In this document: positions 1 through 7,753 of the stretch, piece by piece
Position numbering within the stretch: position 1 is the first letter of the stretch
How the letters are laid out: each line of letters starts with the position of its first letter
Source: Pseudaminobacter soli (ex Zhang et al. 2022)
GTDB taxonomy: Bacteria > Pseudomonadota > Alphaproteobacteria > Rhizobiales > Rhizobiaceae
Direction of reading: 5' to 3'
Assembly (NCBI RefSeq): GCF_014595955.1
Contig: NZ_JABVCF010000004.1
Coordinates: 186,001 to 250,000, forward strand
DNA length: 64,000 bases
Program-made: the position numbers and the translations under genes
Notes under the pieces: model-generated
The model's input: only the letters and a program-made list of their open reading frames with translations
Told to the model about the DNA's origin: nothing
Database searches by the model: none

Positions 1-1
1 G

Positions 2-721
2 TTGCTGGAGAGGTCGAAGATTGCCCTCCCCGATGACGGCCAGCTTCGGGCCGAGATCGAGGCGGAGCTTGCCGCCCTGCGCAAGACCGGCATGATCCCG
101 CACCCGGCACCTGACTGGTCGAAGCTTGCTTCTGGTGGACCCGTGTCGCCGCCGCTGCGAACGCCTAAAGAGCCGGCCGTTGTCTCGAAGCCAACGGCTG
201 CTGAGATCGTCAGCGTCATGATTTTTCGACTGCGCAGCGACAAGCGGATGCCACACATTCCCAGCAACGATGGTTGGGACGATCTCCTGCCGCTGCGCGA
301 GCGTTTTGCGGAAATCCTTGAGGCCGAGAGGAACAAGGCCGAGCAGGCGGTCATCAAATACACCCTACGGACGTATTTTGTCGGCCGCGTCACGGCTTCG
401 ATCACGCCGTGGGAGCGCGACAACTCGTTCTCCCACATCAGCGCGGGCTCGATCCATGAACTGGTGAGGTGGACCTTCTCCTCGGTTGCCGACTCCACCC
501 AGCCCTATCCGATCGACGGCGGGTTGAAGGAGCAGGTCCGCGTGCCCGAGGCGGCGCAGTCGGCGTTCGAGACAGTACGGCGCGAACTGGAAGAGAAGGC
601 CAAGCAACATATTGCCGAGGCCCAGCGCCGCGAGATGGAGCGTCGCGAGACGCTGCCGTTCGATCCGAACGCCAAGGGCGAGCCCTACACCGAGGCTGAG
701 ATTCGCGAGATGACTTCGTGA
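2..721 (+). CDS. Hypothetical prophage protein, 5' end possibly outside window
   Basis: The frame is open from the window edge, so the first visible TTG codon need not be the true start. The 239 visible residues are soluble and charged, with no signal peptide or membrane segment. A Pro-rich stretch lies near residues 35-60 and a Glu/Arg-rich helical stretch near 190-225. I recognise no family. The stop overlaps the GTG start of the next gene by 4 bases (GTGA), so the two are probably translationally coupled and this is the first visible member of a rightward operon of small phage genes. Confidence 0.6.
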   Translation: MLERSKIALPDDGQLRAEIEAELAALRKTGMIPHPAPDWSKLASGGPVSPPLRTPKEPAVVSKPTAAEIVSVMIFRLRSDKRMPHIPSNDGWDDLLPLRERFAEILEAERNKAEQAVIKYTLRTYFVGRVTASITPWERDNSFSHISAGSIHELVRWTFSSVADSTQPYPIDGGLKEQVRVPEAAQSAFETVRRELEEKAKQHIAEAQRREMERRETLPFDPNAKGEPYTEAEIREMTS

Positions 722-1140
722 AGCTCTGCACCCACCATCACTATGGCTGGCGCTCGCACAGCGCCGGCATGGAGCCCTTCGACGAAGCGGCGCTGATGTC
801 GGCTCTGCACTCAACCCACACTTTCCTCAAGCACTACGAAGGAAAGTACCGGGCCGAGATCGTGAAGACCCCGCAGTGCAACTTCGACGGACAAGTCATC
901 GTCTACTGGGATAGCGACGAGGTCAAGCAGCTTGTCGGCCGCTCGTTTCTGAGCAAGGGCGACCACTGGTTCAAGGCCTTCAACTTCAACTTCGTCGACG
1001 ACTTCGCCTGCCGGTACTGCGGCGGGACCGGCGTCGACCATTACAACCCATTAGTCTTCTGCTGGAACTGCGACGGGACCAAGAAACAGGTCCGCACGAC
1101 TCGGCCGCGAGACTACGAGCCGATCAGGAGGCCAGTGTGA
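718..1140 (+). CDS. Hypothetical protein with CxxC-CxxC zinc-binding motif
   Basis: A 140-residue protein with a GTG start overlapping the previous stop as GTGA. The C-terminal third carries CRYCGGTG and, about 17 residues on, CWNCDG. This spacing and the Gly-rich context resemble a DnaJ-type or rubredoxin-like zinc knuckle. The N-terminal part is rich in His and aromatic residues. Function is unknown; a zinc-stabilised phage accessory protein is an inference from the cysteine pairs only. The next gene again starts on a GTGA overlap. Confidence 0.65.
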   Translation: MKLCTHHHYGWRSHSAGMEPFDEAALMSALHSTHTFLKHYEGKYRAEIVKTPQCNFDGQVIVYWDSDEVKQLVGRSFLSKGDHWFKAFNFNFVDDFACRYCGGTGVDHYNPLVFCWNCDGTKKQVRTTRPRDYEPIRRPV

Positions 1141-1487
1141 CCACGTCCTTCGTCAACATCGTATTCGGTCCACCGAAGGTTGAGAACGGCGTTGTCGTCG
1201 TACCCTTCCGGATCAACCTCACGGACGACATCGCAGAGGGTCCGGTCGACGAAGTAATCACCGCGTCCAACGGATTCGCCCTGACGCTCCAGACGATTGC
1301 GAAAGGTCGTGACGCCATCCGCGACTGCGTCGAGGAATGCTTCGAGGAGCGCCGACATGATTGGGGTGCGATCACATTCAACCGCTACCGCGACGCCATG
1401 GTCGAGCACCTTACCACACTCGATCTCAGCAGATTTGCGGCTCCGCAATGGGCCTCGGCCCATCCTCAGCATCCAAGAGTGCAATGA
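1137..1487 (+). CDS. Hypothetical prophage protein
   Basis: A 116-residue protein with a GTG start overlapping the upstream stop by 4 bases and a stop overlapping the next ATG (ATGA). It is predicted to be soluble, with a beta-rich first half and an acidic helical second half (CVEECFEERR around residue 64). No family is recognised. The tight overlaps on both sides are the main support for its being a real gene. Confidence 0.6.
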   Translation: MTTSFVNIVFGPPKVENGVVVVPFRINLTDDIAEGPVDEVITASNGFALTLQTIAKGRDAIRDCVEECFEERRHDWGAITFNRYRDAMVEHLTTLDLSRFAAPQWASAHPQHPRVQ

Positions 1488-1636
1488 TGTACGACGAAGT
1501 AGACCTCGACGAAGACGCGCTGCCGATGGCTCCGCCCGACATCTGCGGATGTTGCGGCGATCCCCTGCCGCTCGATTGCGAATCTCCTTTTTGCGAGGAG
1601 TGTGAAGAAAATCTGGACAAACTCGATGCACATTGA
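1484..1636 (+). CDS. Mini zinc-ribbon-like protein (50 aa)
   Basis: The ATG at 1484 overlaps the previous stop as ATGA; a longer upstream extension in the same frame would run back through the preceding gene and is less likely. The 50 residues contain CGCCGDPLP and, nine residues on, CEECEEN, a four-cysteine knuckle in an acidic protein. This composition suggests a small zinc-binding protein, perhaps a protein-interaction factor. There is no assignable function. It is the second cysteine-knuckle protein in this cluster. Confidence 0.55.
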   Translation: MMYDEVDLDEDALPMAPPDICGCCGDPLPLDCESPFCEECEENLDKLDAH

Positions 1637-1751
1637 TGTCCTGACCCTCCTCGAAGCGGCCGTCGTGGTGATCAGCCTATCGGCGATCGGCGTCTGCGGA
1701 GCCGTGGCGCTTCGCGAGCAGATGCGACGGGTGAATATCAAATGGACCTGA
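1626..1751 (+). CDS. Small single-span membrane protein (41 aa)
   Basis: A short reading frame starting ATG CAC ATT and ending TGA at 1749-1751. It has one hydrophobic segment (about residues 5-28: LLEAAVVVISLSAIGVCGAV) followed by a basic tail with QMRR. It overlaps the preceding stop by 11 bases and the next gene by 10 bases, as is usual in this cluster. Function is unknown. Support is the positive-inside membrane topology and the gene packing; there is no homology call. Confidence 0.45.
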   Translation: MHIDVLTLLEAAVVVISLSAIGVCGAVALREQMRRVNIKWT

Positions 1752-1873
1752 CGCATTGGGCAGTCTTCCTCGCGGCCGTCGCTTGGGCCGTGTGGGTGCG
1801 CCGGCTTTGGTTCTCGAAACCAGCCAAGGATGACCCACCGCAGTGGTGGATGATCAAGGGGACAATCCGATGA
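1742..1873 (+). CDS. Small membrane protein (43 aa)
   Basis: ATG GAC CTG begins inside the end of the preceding frame; the stop TGA at 1871-1873 overlaps the next ATG (1870). An N-terminal hydrophobic segment (about residues 5-20, WAVFLAAVAWAVWV) is followed by a basic Arg-Arg and a Trp-rich tail. With its two neighbours it forms a run of three tiny membrane proteins. Function is unknown. Confidence 0.45.
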   Translation: MDLTHWAVFLAAVAWAVWVRRLWFSKPAKDDPPQWWMIKGTIR

Positions 1874-2082
1874 CGTTCACACTTTCTATCGACTGGTGGC
1901 TGCTGCCGCTGGCTGCCTCGGTGGCGGTCTGGATTTGGTTCTTCGTGGCGACCGCTGGAGAGAACATGAGAGGGTACGGCGGAGACATCGTCGGCCTGAT
2001 CTGCGGCGGATTGGCCGTCGTCATCACCCTCACGGTCTGGCTGCTCTACTGCATCTATCTGATGGTGTCCGGCAGCCCGTAA
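1870..2082 (+). CDS. Two-span small membrane protein (70 aa)
   Basis: The ATG at 1870 is preferred to the upstream ATG at 1843 because it makes an ATGA overlap and has an AAGGGGA ribosome-binding site about 8 bases upstream. The protein has two hydrophobic segments (about residues 8-27 and 40-64) joined by a short polar loop. It could be a holin- or superinfection-type membrane protein, but nothing specific supports either. It is the last gene of the first small-gene cluster. Confidence 0.5.
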   Translation: MTFTLSIDWWLLPLAASVAVWIWFFVATAGENMRGYGGDIVGLICGGLAVVITLTVWLLYCIYLMVSGSP

Positions 2083-2294
2083 TCACAGGTCCGAAGGTGC
2101 TCTACGGACGCAGGGGAGCCGAAACCCAAAGCAGGCACCAAAACGGCGATCCTTGGAACCTCGTGGTGGATTGATGAAGCCACGAGTTGAAGGGGAGCAA
2201 GGGTGATGAGCCCTCGGCGCGCGGCCGGCGCGCTTCATCTGGCTAGGACCTCGCCAGAACCGGTCTGATTTTCACTGGACAAGGAAGAGCAAAC
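2083..2294 (+). other. Structured intergenic region upstream of the GapR homologue
   Basis: No convincing gene. It holds a stem CTCGTGG (2160-2166) / CCACGAG (2180-2186) with a 13-base loop, and a very GC-rich self-complementary stretch around 2217-2233. A half copy of the phage palindrome, CTGGACA (2275-2281), lies just before the ribosome-binding region of the gene at 2295. This is probably the leader or promoter region of the 2295 operon; no clear -10 box was found. Confidence 0.35.
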
Positions 2295-2555
2295 ATGAGC
2301 GACGAAAACACCGAGAACTCCCAGACCGTGGCCGCTGGCCAGTTGCGCGCCCTGATCGAGCGCATCGAGCGGCTGGAGGAAGAGAAGCAGACGATCGCCG
2401 ACGACATCAAGGACGTGTACGGCGAGGCACGTGGGACCGGATTTGATGTCAAGGCCCTGCGCACCTTGATTCGTATGCGCAAGAAGGACTCGGCCGAGAG
2501 GCAGGAAGAGGAAGCGATCCTCGACCTCTACATGTCCGCGATCGGGATGGAATAG
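2295..2555 (+). CDS. GapR-like (DUF2312) nucleoid-associated protein homologue
   Basis: An 86-residue protein matching the DUF2312/GapR family over its whole length. It has a long N-terminal coiled coil ([17 protein letters not shown], residues 14-30), the central [20 protein letters not shown], and the C-terminal [14 protein letters not shown]. In Caulobacter, GapR is a small protein that encircles overtwisted, AT-rich DNA ahead of polymerases and assists topoisomerases. Length and the basic central block are as in cellular GapR. A phage copy may act on phage or host DNA during replication or packaging; that role is inferred. The ribosome-binding site is AAGGAAGAG. Confidence 0.85.
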   Translation: MSDENTENSQTVAAGQLRALIERIERLEEEKQTIADDIKDVYGEARGTGFDVKALRTLIRMRKKDSAERQEEEAILDLYMSAIGME

Positions 2556-2557
2556 CC

Positions 2558-2809
2558 ATGAAGTGGGATGACGCTCACAAAGTAGAATCGCTATTCAAGG
2601 AGCGTCATCGCCTTCTGGAGCAGTGGACTCATGTCGAGGCTGGCGGGTTCGACACCACGATCTACGGTCAATGCGTGATCGACCGGATGGCGGTGGAGCA
2701 TCGGGAGATGATTAAGCAGGCGCTTATCGGCTACCTCGACGGCGTGATCTCCGACATCGACACCCAGCTTGCCGCGCTTGGCGTCACGATTACGTCGGAA
2801 GAAGAATGA
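2558..2809 (+). CDS. Hypothetical helical protein downstream of GapR homologue
   Basis: An 83-residue, mostly helical and charged protein starting 2 bases after the GapR-like stop and overlapping the next gene by 4 bases (ATGA). A heptad-like pattern runs through residues 48-75 (HREMIKQALIGYLDGVISDI). No family is recognised. Co-transcription with the GapR homologue is very likely; a shared role in DNA handling is only a guess. Confidence 0.55.
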   Translation: MKWDDAHKVESLFKERHRLLEQWTHVEAGGFDTTIYGQCVIDRMAVEHREMIKQALIGYLDGVISDIDTQLAALGVTITSEEE

Positions 2810-3057
2810 AGCACGTCGACGTTACAGCCTTTGTCGTGATCGCCATCATCATCTCACTGATGGGCGCGATCGCTGCTGTTGGTGATCGGGAGGGGAGGCA
2901 GTATTCCCCTCCCGACCGGGTGGCTGATGATTGGCAGGGAGTTCAGCCACCGAGGCTTGGTATCGGCATGACGATGACCGGTAAACCGGGCATCGAGGTC
3001 GCGCCGGGCGTCATCATGAATATGGACGGAGAACTGTGGATTGGGAGCGGGTTTTGA
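2806..3057 (+). CDS. Hypothetical exported or membrane-anchored protein
   Basis: An 83-residue protein with one N-terminal hydrophobic segment (about residues 7-27: FVVIAIIISLMGAIAAV) and a Pro/Gly-rich exterior part ending in MNMDGELWIGSGF. It starts on an ATGA overlap with the previous gene. Its last 44 bases overlap the 3' end of the convergent gene on the minus strand. Function is unknown. Confidence 0.5.
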   Translation: MKHVDVTAFVVIAIIISLMGAIAAVGDREGRQYSPPDRVADDWQGVQPPRLGIGMTMTGKPGIEVAPGVIMNMDGELWIGSGF

Positions 3058-3445
3058 GTGTGATCTTCGGTCGCTCGACCGGCTCGGGAATGATCGGACC
3101 TAATCCTTCCTTGACGAACTTCGGAATGCGGAAGTAGGTCGACTTCGGATCGACCTTGAGTTCGCCGCGCCCGCGCCTGTGATCGCCGTCCTTCTTGCCA
3201 GTCTTGATCCGCTTGACCACGGCCGCGACCGCCTTCCAGTAGACGTAGGTCTCAGTCCCCTCGACATGAAAAAGAAGCCGCTCTTGGATAAACCCGAGAG
3301 CGGCTTCTGGCGTTCCATGGCGATCGATGAGAAATCGGGCCTTAACTCCGGCGTCTCGCGACGGAGGGTCTTCCCTCTCGAAGACCTCCGTCTCCAACTT
3401 CCTCCCGGAGAGCCTGTTCGGCTTCCTGACGACCTGAACCTGCAT
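3014..3445 (-). CDS. Hypothetical basic protein, lone minus-strand gene
   Basis: A 143-residue protein. The start is set at the second of two nearby ATGs because an AGGAGG site ends 7 bases upstream of it, while the first ATG would be only about 1 base away from that site. The protein is rich in Lys and Arg (KRIKTGKKDGDHRRGRG near residue 80) and could bind nucleic acid. It is the only leftward gene in the left arm and faces the portal promoter region at 3,505-3,577, so the two promoters are divergent. No family is recognised; a regulatory role is possible but unproven. Confidence 0.6.
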   Translation of the reverse strand: MQVQVVRKPNRLSGRKLETEVFEREDPPSRDAGVKARFLIDRHGTPEAALGFIQERLLFHVEGTETYVYWKAVAAVVKRIKTGKKDGDHRRGRGELKVDPKSTYFRIPKFVKEGLGPIIPEPVERPKITLKTRSQSTVLRPYS

Positions 3446-3504
3446 GTGCATTCCTCCTGTACGGGAGGGAATGTAGAGAAAGACTCGCCGTCGTCAACAT
3501 TCTC

Positions 3505-3577
3505 TTTTGAGCCGTTTTTCGAAATCGGTGGACTTTCTGTCAAGAATATCTTTACAATGCCACAAATTTCCTTGACA
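3505..3577 (+). promoter_or_regulatory. Late promoter/operator P1, upstream of portal
   Basis: TTTTGAGCCGTT at 3505-3516 is followed by the palindrome TGTCAAG-AATAT-CTTTACA at 3538-3556, with one mismatch between the arms. An extra half-site CTTGACA lies at 3571-3577. TTTACAAT (3551-3558) could serve as the -10 box, with TGGACT (3529-3534) as a weak -35 box. The block is shared with P2 and P3. Confidence 0.55.
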
Positions 3578-3590
3578 GCGTCGCGGTTTT

Positions 3591-5390
3591 ATGAGTGCGC
3601 ACCCACTAGACAATGATCCCGGCCTCGAAGCCGGCACGCTGAGCCGGCTGCGGACGCACCGCAACCCGACCACGCTCGTTACCTATCCGGTGTGGGCTCA
3701 CCCGGAGGTCCACTACTGGGCCGAGACGTGGCAGATGATTCGCGACTGCTGCCTCGGCGAGCAGGAGGTCAAGGACAAGCAGGACCTCTACCTCCCGCCG
3801 CTCGACGAGATGACCAACAAGGAATATCTCGACTATCTGGAGCGCGCCGTCTTCTTCAACATGACCGGCCGCACGGTCTCCGCCCTCACCGGCATCGTTT
3901 TCCAGCGCCGCGCCAAGGTTAGCGGCCTCGACAAGAAGCGCGAGGCCGGCTTCAAGATTCCGTCGCGCGACAATCTCACCTTCGATTCCTTCCTCAAGAA
4001 GGTCTGCCGCGAACTGATCTCGATGGGCCGCTACGGCGTCCTCGTCGACATGGATCAGAAGCCGGGCGTGGCCGGCGTGACCGCCTTCCCGTACTTCACC
4101 GGCTACAAGGCCGAGGACATCCTTGACTGGGTGATCACCAAGATCGACGGCAAGCTCGTGCCGACCGAGGTCGTGCTGCGCGAGATGGCCGAGAAGCCGC
4201 GTGAGTTCGGCAAGGCGCGCGAGGCCCAGACCATCGTGCGCCGGCTGACCCTCGAATGGTCCGAGGAGCGCGGCAACTGGGTGTACAGTCAGTACGTCTA
4301 TGAGGTCGACAACATCCACACCGATCTCAACACGGTACTTCCCGAAAAGATCACGCCGACCCGCAACGGCGCACCCTTCAATCGCATTCCGTTCCGATTC
4401 TTTGGCGCACTCGAAAACACCTGCGAGGTCGATCGCAGCCCGCTTTCCGATATCGCCGCCCTGAACGTTTCCCACTACCGTTCGTACGCCCAGCTTGAGC
4501 ATTCCCGGCACTACACGGCGATGCCTGTCTGGTATGCGCAGGTGCCGGCCGGCCAGTCCGAGCGCACCTACCGCGTCGGGTCCGGCACCGTGTGGGAGTG
4601 CGCGCCCGGCGAGAAGCCCGGCCTGCTCGAAATGAACGGCCACGGCCTCAACGGCCTGATTGCCGCCTGTGAGCAGAAGGAAGACCAGATTTCCGCACTC
4701 GGTGGTCGCCTTATGTCGGGCAAGACCCGTGCCGTCTCCGAGAGTGACAACAGCCTGCGCCTCAAGGAAGGCAACGAGCGCTCGATCCTCCTCAACATCG
4801 TGTTCTGCGTCAACGAAGGCATGAGCGATCTCCTGAAGCTCTGGGCGCACTGGTCCGGTCAGGACAAGATCGACGACATCGAAGTTGAACTGAACACCGA
4901 GTTCCTGACCGACCAGCTTGGCGCGCGCGAACTTCGTGCTGTGTACGCCATGTATGTCGACGGCGTCGTTCCGGTCACCGTCCTTCATCACTATCTCCAG
5001 AAGGCCGAGGTTGTGCCAGACTGGATGGAGGTCGACCAGTTCAAGGCGCTCCTCGACGACGAGTCCGAGTTCAAGAACCAGCCGGACGTGATCGCCAAGA
5101 TGAAGGGTTTCGCGACCGCCAAGGATCGCGTCGCCAAGAATCAGACGAACCGCCAGATGCGCCTCACCGAGAAGCAGGTCGAGGCCAGCATCGCCCAGAT
5201 GGAGGAGGACGCTCGGTCGACCAAGACCTACGAGGACTTGGACGCCGAGAAGAACGAGATCGCGTGGGAGCAGCTTGCGATCTCGCAGCAGCAGGCCGAC
5301 CAGCAGGTCGAGATCGCCAAGGAGAACGCCAAGGCGAAGGCCCAGCAGGCAGCACAACGTCCCGCAGCACCAAAGAAGCCGGCCGGATGA
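3591..5390 (+). CDS. Portal protein (DUF4055 family)
   Basis: This 599-residue protein should form the dodecameric ring at the capsid vertex through which DNA enters and leaves. The family match is DUF4055, a portal family of tailed phages. Visible marks are the N-terminal HPEVHYWAETWQMIRDC region, the wing and stem region up to about residue 500, and a C-terminal Gln/Lys-rich coiled coil (about 515-590) that usually lies in the clip or crown. The start lacks a good ribosome-binding site, but no better ATG lies near. It is the first structural gene here; the large terminase normally found just upstream is not in the window. The stop overlaps the next ATG. Confidence 0.85.
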   Translation: MSAHPLDNDPGLEAGTLSRLRTHRNPTTLVTYPVWAHPEVHYWAETWQMIRDCCLGEQEVKDKQDLYLPPLDEMTNKEYLDYLERAVFFNMTGRTVSALTGIVFQRRAKVSGLDKKREAGFKIPSRDNLTFDSFLKKVCRELISMGRYGVLVDMDQKPGVAGVTAFPYFTGYKAEDILDWVITKIDGKLVPTEVVLREMAEKPREFGKAREAQTIVRRLTLEWSEERGNWVYSQYVYEVDNIHTDLNTVLPEKITPTRNGAPFNRIPFRFFGALENTCEVDRSPLSDIAALNVSHYRSYAQLEHSRHYTAMPVWYAQVPAGQSERTYRVGSGTVWECAPGEKPGLLEMNGHGLNGLIAACEQKEDQISALGGRLMSGKTRAVSESDNSLRLKEGNERSILLNIVFCVNEGMSDLLKLWAHWSGQDKIDDIEVELNTEFLTDQLGARELRAVYAMYVDGVVPVTVLHHYLQKAEVVPDWMEVDQFKALLDDESEFKNQPDVIAKMKGFATAKDRVAKNQTNRQMRLTEKQVEASIAQMEEDARSTKTYEDLDAEKNEIAWEQLAISQQQADQQVEIAKENAKAKAQQAAQRPAAPKKPAG

Positions 5391-5506
5391 TGCGCCGCCA
5401 GATCATAGTAGCGGCCTTCGTCGCCTACATCGCGGTCTCTGACCTGTTCGGCAGTCTTTCTGCGTGGATCGAAAGCATCTGGAACAAGGACAAGAAGACT
5501 CGATGA
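5387..5506 (+). CDS. Small single-span membrane protein (39 aa)
   Basis: ATGATG at 5387 overlaps the portal stop, and the stop at 5504-5506 overlaps the next ATG. One hydrophobic stretch (about residues 5-20, QIIVAAFVAYIAVSDLF) sits between basic ends (MMRRQ and WNKDKKTR). No family is recognised. Tight coupling to the portal gene is the main evidence that it is translated. Confidence 0.45.
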   Translation: MMRRQIIVAAFVAYIAVSDLFGSLSAWIESIWNKDKKTR

Positions 5507-5679
5507 GTCGGAATAACAGACTCCCACGGAACCCACTGATCATTGATCCGGATGATTGTGATCCACTATTCGACGACATACTGGACGATGAACAGGAACT
5601 TCGCGACGATCGCGGCGCATTCGATGTCCTCCCGACCGGGGCAAAGCGCAGAAAACCGATCATCCATGACGATTTTTGA
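5503..5679 (+). CDS. Small acidic hypothetical protein (58 aa)
   Basis: Starts on an ATGA overlap. It has a strongly acidic centre (DPDDCDPLFDDILDDEQE) and a basic C-terminal patch (GAKRRKP). Size and charge fit a head accessory or regulatory peptide, but nothing specific is seen. Its last codons run into promoter P2, whose GAGCCG block spans the stop codon. Confidence 0.45.
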   Translation: MSRNNRLPRNPLIIDPDDCDPLFDDILDDEQELRDDRGAFDVLPTGAKRRKPIIHDDF

Positions 5680-5727
5680 GCCGTTGTCAAGAAAAACTTG
5701 ACGAATACGTCGAGAAAATTGTAACAT
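5674..5727 (+). promoter_or_regulatory. Late promoter/operator P2, upstream of the scaffold and capsid genes
   Basis: TTTTGAGCCGTT (5674-5685) runs directly into the palindrome TGTCAAG-AAAAA-CTTGACG (5685-5703). The right arm supplies a -35 box TTGACG (5698-5703). TAACAT (5722-5727) is a candidate -10 box at 18-bp spacing. Confidence 0.65.
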
Positions 5728-5800
5728 TCGAAATCATCGGAGGACGGTGTCCTCGCGATCTTTTCCCGACACAACCCAATGAAAGCGAGATCGGTGATCT

Positions 5801-6574
5801 ATGCCTGAACTGTTTTTTGATACGCTCGACGCACTTCCGGAGGAACTGCGAGAGGGTGCAACGACCACCGAAGATGGTCGTGTGAAGATCAACGTTGTCG
5901 AAGCGACGAAGCTCAAGGAGTTCCGCGACAACAACATCAAGGTCGTGAAGGAGCGCGACGACCTCGCAGCCCTTCTCGGTAAGGCCAAGGACATCATCGG
6001 CAACGATGACTTCGAGGCTGCGGCCAAGGACATCGGCGACCTGCGCGGCATTGCCCAGCGCGTCAAGGATGGCCAGTTGGTTGAGAACAAGGGCCTCGAC
6101 GAGGCCATTCAGGAACGCACGAAGACCATGCGCGAAGGGCTGGAAGCCCAGATTCGGCAGCACGCTACCGAGAAGGACGCATGGAAGACGAAGTTCGAGC
6201 AGGCCGATGGACGACGCCGGCAGGGTGTTGTGGATCGAGCCATCGCGTCGCTGGCCGTCGACGAGACCATCGGGATGCACCCGACTGCGCTCGCCGACAT
6301 TCAGGTTCGCGCTCGCAGCGTCTTCGAGGTCGATGACAATGACGGACTGACGCCGAAGAGGAACGGCGAGGTCCTGTACGGTGGCGACGGCGCGACGCCG
6401 ATGTCGATCAAGGAGTGGGTGAACGTCCTGCGCGACGAGGCTCCGCACTTCTTCAAGGGATCGAGCGGTGGCGGATCAGGCGGCGATGGTAACGGGTTCC
6501 GTGGCAAGTCGGCAAGCGACATCGCCAAGATGGACCCGATGACCAAGCTGCGTCTGGCAAACGGCGAGCTTTAA
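5801..6574 (+). CDS. Scaffolding-type coiled-coil head protein (candidate)
   Basis: A 257-residue, highly charged, largely helical protein placed directly before the major capsid gene, where scaffold genes lie in most tailed phages. Residues about 30-150 form a coiled coil (KVVKERDDLAALLGKAK, ERTKTMREGLEAQIRQ). A Gly/Ser linker near residue 225 is followed by a short conserved-looking tail, DIAKMDPMTKLRLANGEL, typical of the capsid-binding end of such proteins. No protease motif is visible. The ribosome-binding site is weak. Its role in capsid assembly is inferred from composition and position. Confidence 0.65.
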   Translation: MPELFFDTLDALPEELREGATTTEDGRVKINVVEATKLKEFRDNNIKVVKERDDLAALLGKAKDIIGNDDFEAAAKDIGDLRGIAQRVKDGQLVENKGLDEAIQERTKTMREGLEAQIRQHATEKDAWKTKFEQADGRRRQGVVDRAIASLAVDETIGMHPTALADIQVRARSVFEVDDNDGLTPKRNGEVLYGGDGATPMSIKEWVNVLRDEAPHFFKGSSGGGSGGDGNGFRGKSASDIAKMDPMTKLRLANGEL

Positions 6575-6586
6575 TTTTCATAGGCT

Positions 6587-6611
6587 GGATGTCCAGAATT
6601 ACTGGACATCC
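6587..6611. promoter_or_regulatory. Perfect palindrome GGATGTCCAG-N5-CTGGACATCC
   Basis: Two perfect 10-base arms flank AATTA in the 192-base leader between the scaffold candidate and the capsid gene. It is the best example of the TGTCCAG-N5-CTGGACA family (others at 10408, 14185 and 40926). It could be an operator, or a hairpin acting in the transcript; there is no T-run, so it is not a standard terminator. Confidence 0.6.
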
Positions 6612-6766
6612 GCCCGCAGGTTTCAAGCCCAGAGCACCACGGGGTGGAGCGCGGGCGGTCACTGCACCGCAACAGCGGAGCTTTGGCCAAACCCGCTCCG
6701 GAGACGGACTGACCGGAGCACTCAAACCACTCAGTCCTGAACCAAACAGCAACCGAGGAGATATCC

Positions 6767-7693
6767 ATGGCTGTTACCCTGTTGGAGGCATCCAAGCTGG
6801 TTTCTGGCGACGTGAAGCGTCAGGCCATCATCGAGATGTTCCCGCGCAACTCTGACCTTCTGGCGGCTATGCCGTTCATCAACGTCAGCGGCGGCGCATA
6901 CGTCTACAACCGTGAAGGCAAGCTGCCGGGCGTGGCTTTCCGTGGCTTCAATGAGGGCTACACGGAGTCGACCGGCGTCATCAATCCGGAGAGCGAAATC
7001 CTTCGCATCGCCGGTGGTGAACTCGACGTTGACACGGCCATCATCAAGACCCGTGGCTCGGGCGTCCGCTCCTCGCAGGAGGCGATGAAGGTCAAGGCGA
7101 AGGCGCTCTACCTCGCCGACAAGCTCATCAACGGCGACTCCGAGGCTGATCCTCGCGAGTTCGACGGCCTGCGCAAGCGTATTGCCGGCGCTCAGCTTTT
7201 CCAGCCGACGATGGCTCAGAACGCCTCTGGCGCACTCTCGCTGGAAGTGCTCGACGCCGCGATCGACGCGGTCGACAGCCCGACCCATCTCGTCATGTCC
7301 AAGGCGCTTCGTCGTAAGCTGACCAAGGCTGCGCGCGAGAACAAGGGCGGCGAGATCACCTACACGACCGACTCCTTCGGCCGTCAGGTGACGCAGTACA
7401 ACGACCTGCCGATCCTCATGCCCGATGTCAACGACCTCGGCCAGCGGATCATCGACTTCAACGAAACCGGCGTTGACGCCGCGCCAAGCACGACCTCGCT
7501 CTACGTCGTGTCGCTCGGCGAGGACAAGATCGTCGGCCTCCAGAACGGCATCATGGAAGTCCGTGATCTGGGCGAACTCCAGTCGAAGCCGTGCTACCGC
7601 ACGCGAGTCGAGTGGCTGGTCGGCCTCGCGGTTCTCCACGGTCGTGCGGCAGCCCGCATCGCCTCCATCACCAACGCGGACTTCACCGGCTAA
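6767..7693 (+). CDS. Major capsid protein (HK97-like fold expected)
   Basis: A 308-residue protein in the major capsid position (portal, scaffold, capsid, cement). It starts MAVTLLEASKLVSGDVKRQ, typical of short, unprocessed capsid proteins with a helical N-arm. The middle contains RSSQEAMKVKAKALYLADKL, resembling the spine helix, and the end PCYRTRVEWLVGLAVLHGRAAARI is typical of the P-domain strand and C-terminal helix. A strong GAGGAG site lies 7 bases before the ATG. No prohead protease gene is seen, so assembly probably does not need cleavage. Confidence 0.85.
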   Translation: MAVTLLEASKLVSGDVKRQAIIEMFPRNSDLLAAMPFINVSGGAYVYNREGKLPGVAFRGFNEGYTESTGVINPESEILRIAGGELDVDTAIIKTRGSGVRSSQEAMKVKAKALYLADKLINGDSEADPREFDGLRKRIAGAQLFQPTMAQNASGALSLEVLDAAIDAVDSPTHLVMSKALRRKLTKAARENKGGEITYTTDSFGRQVTQYNDLPILMPDVNDLGQRIIDFNETGVDAAPSTTSLYVVSLGEDKIVGLQNGIMEVRDLGELQSKPCYRTRVEWLVGLAVLHGRAAARIASITNADFTG

Positions 7694-7697
7694 TAAC

Positions 7698-7715
7698 GGA
7701 GCGCTTCGGCGCTCC
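7698..7715 (+). other. UUCG-tetraloop hairpin right after the capsid gene
   Basis: GGAGCGC-TTCG-GCGCTCC, a perfect 7-bp stem closed by the very stable UUCG loop, begins 5 bases after the capsid stop codon and has no following T-run. Such a hairpin would stabilise the 3' end of the capsid message or weaken read-through. Confidence 0.6.
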
Positions 7716-7753
7716 CCCACCGCCTGTGACCCACAACCATTGAGGACCTGAAA

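Noticed and set aside
2262-2281. Possible further palindrome copy before the GapR homologue
   Set aside because: Only the right arm CTGGACA is present; the left side (GGTCTGA) matches poorly, so it is listed only as a half-site.
3179-3616. Plus-strand frame opposite the minus-strand gene at 3014-3445
   Set aside because: The minus-strand frame has an ideal AGGAGG site and better protein character; the plus frame has no start signal and runs through promoter P1.
3606-5357. 583-codon open frame on the minus strand opposite the portal gene
   Set aside because: Leu/Val/Gly-biased antisense shadow caused by the GC-rich third positions of the portal gene; no ribosome-binding site and no family character.
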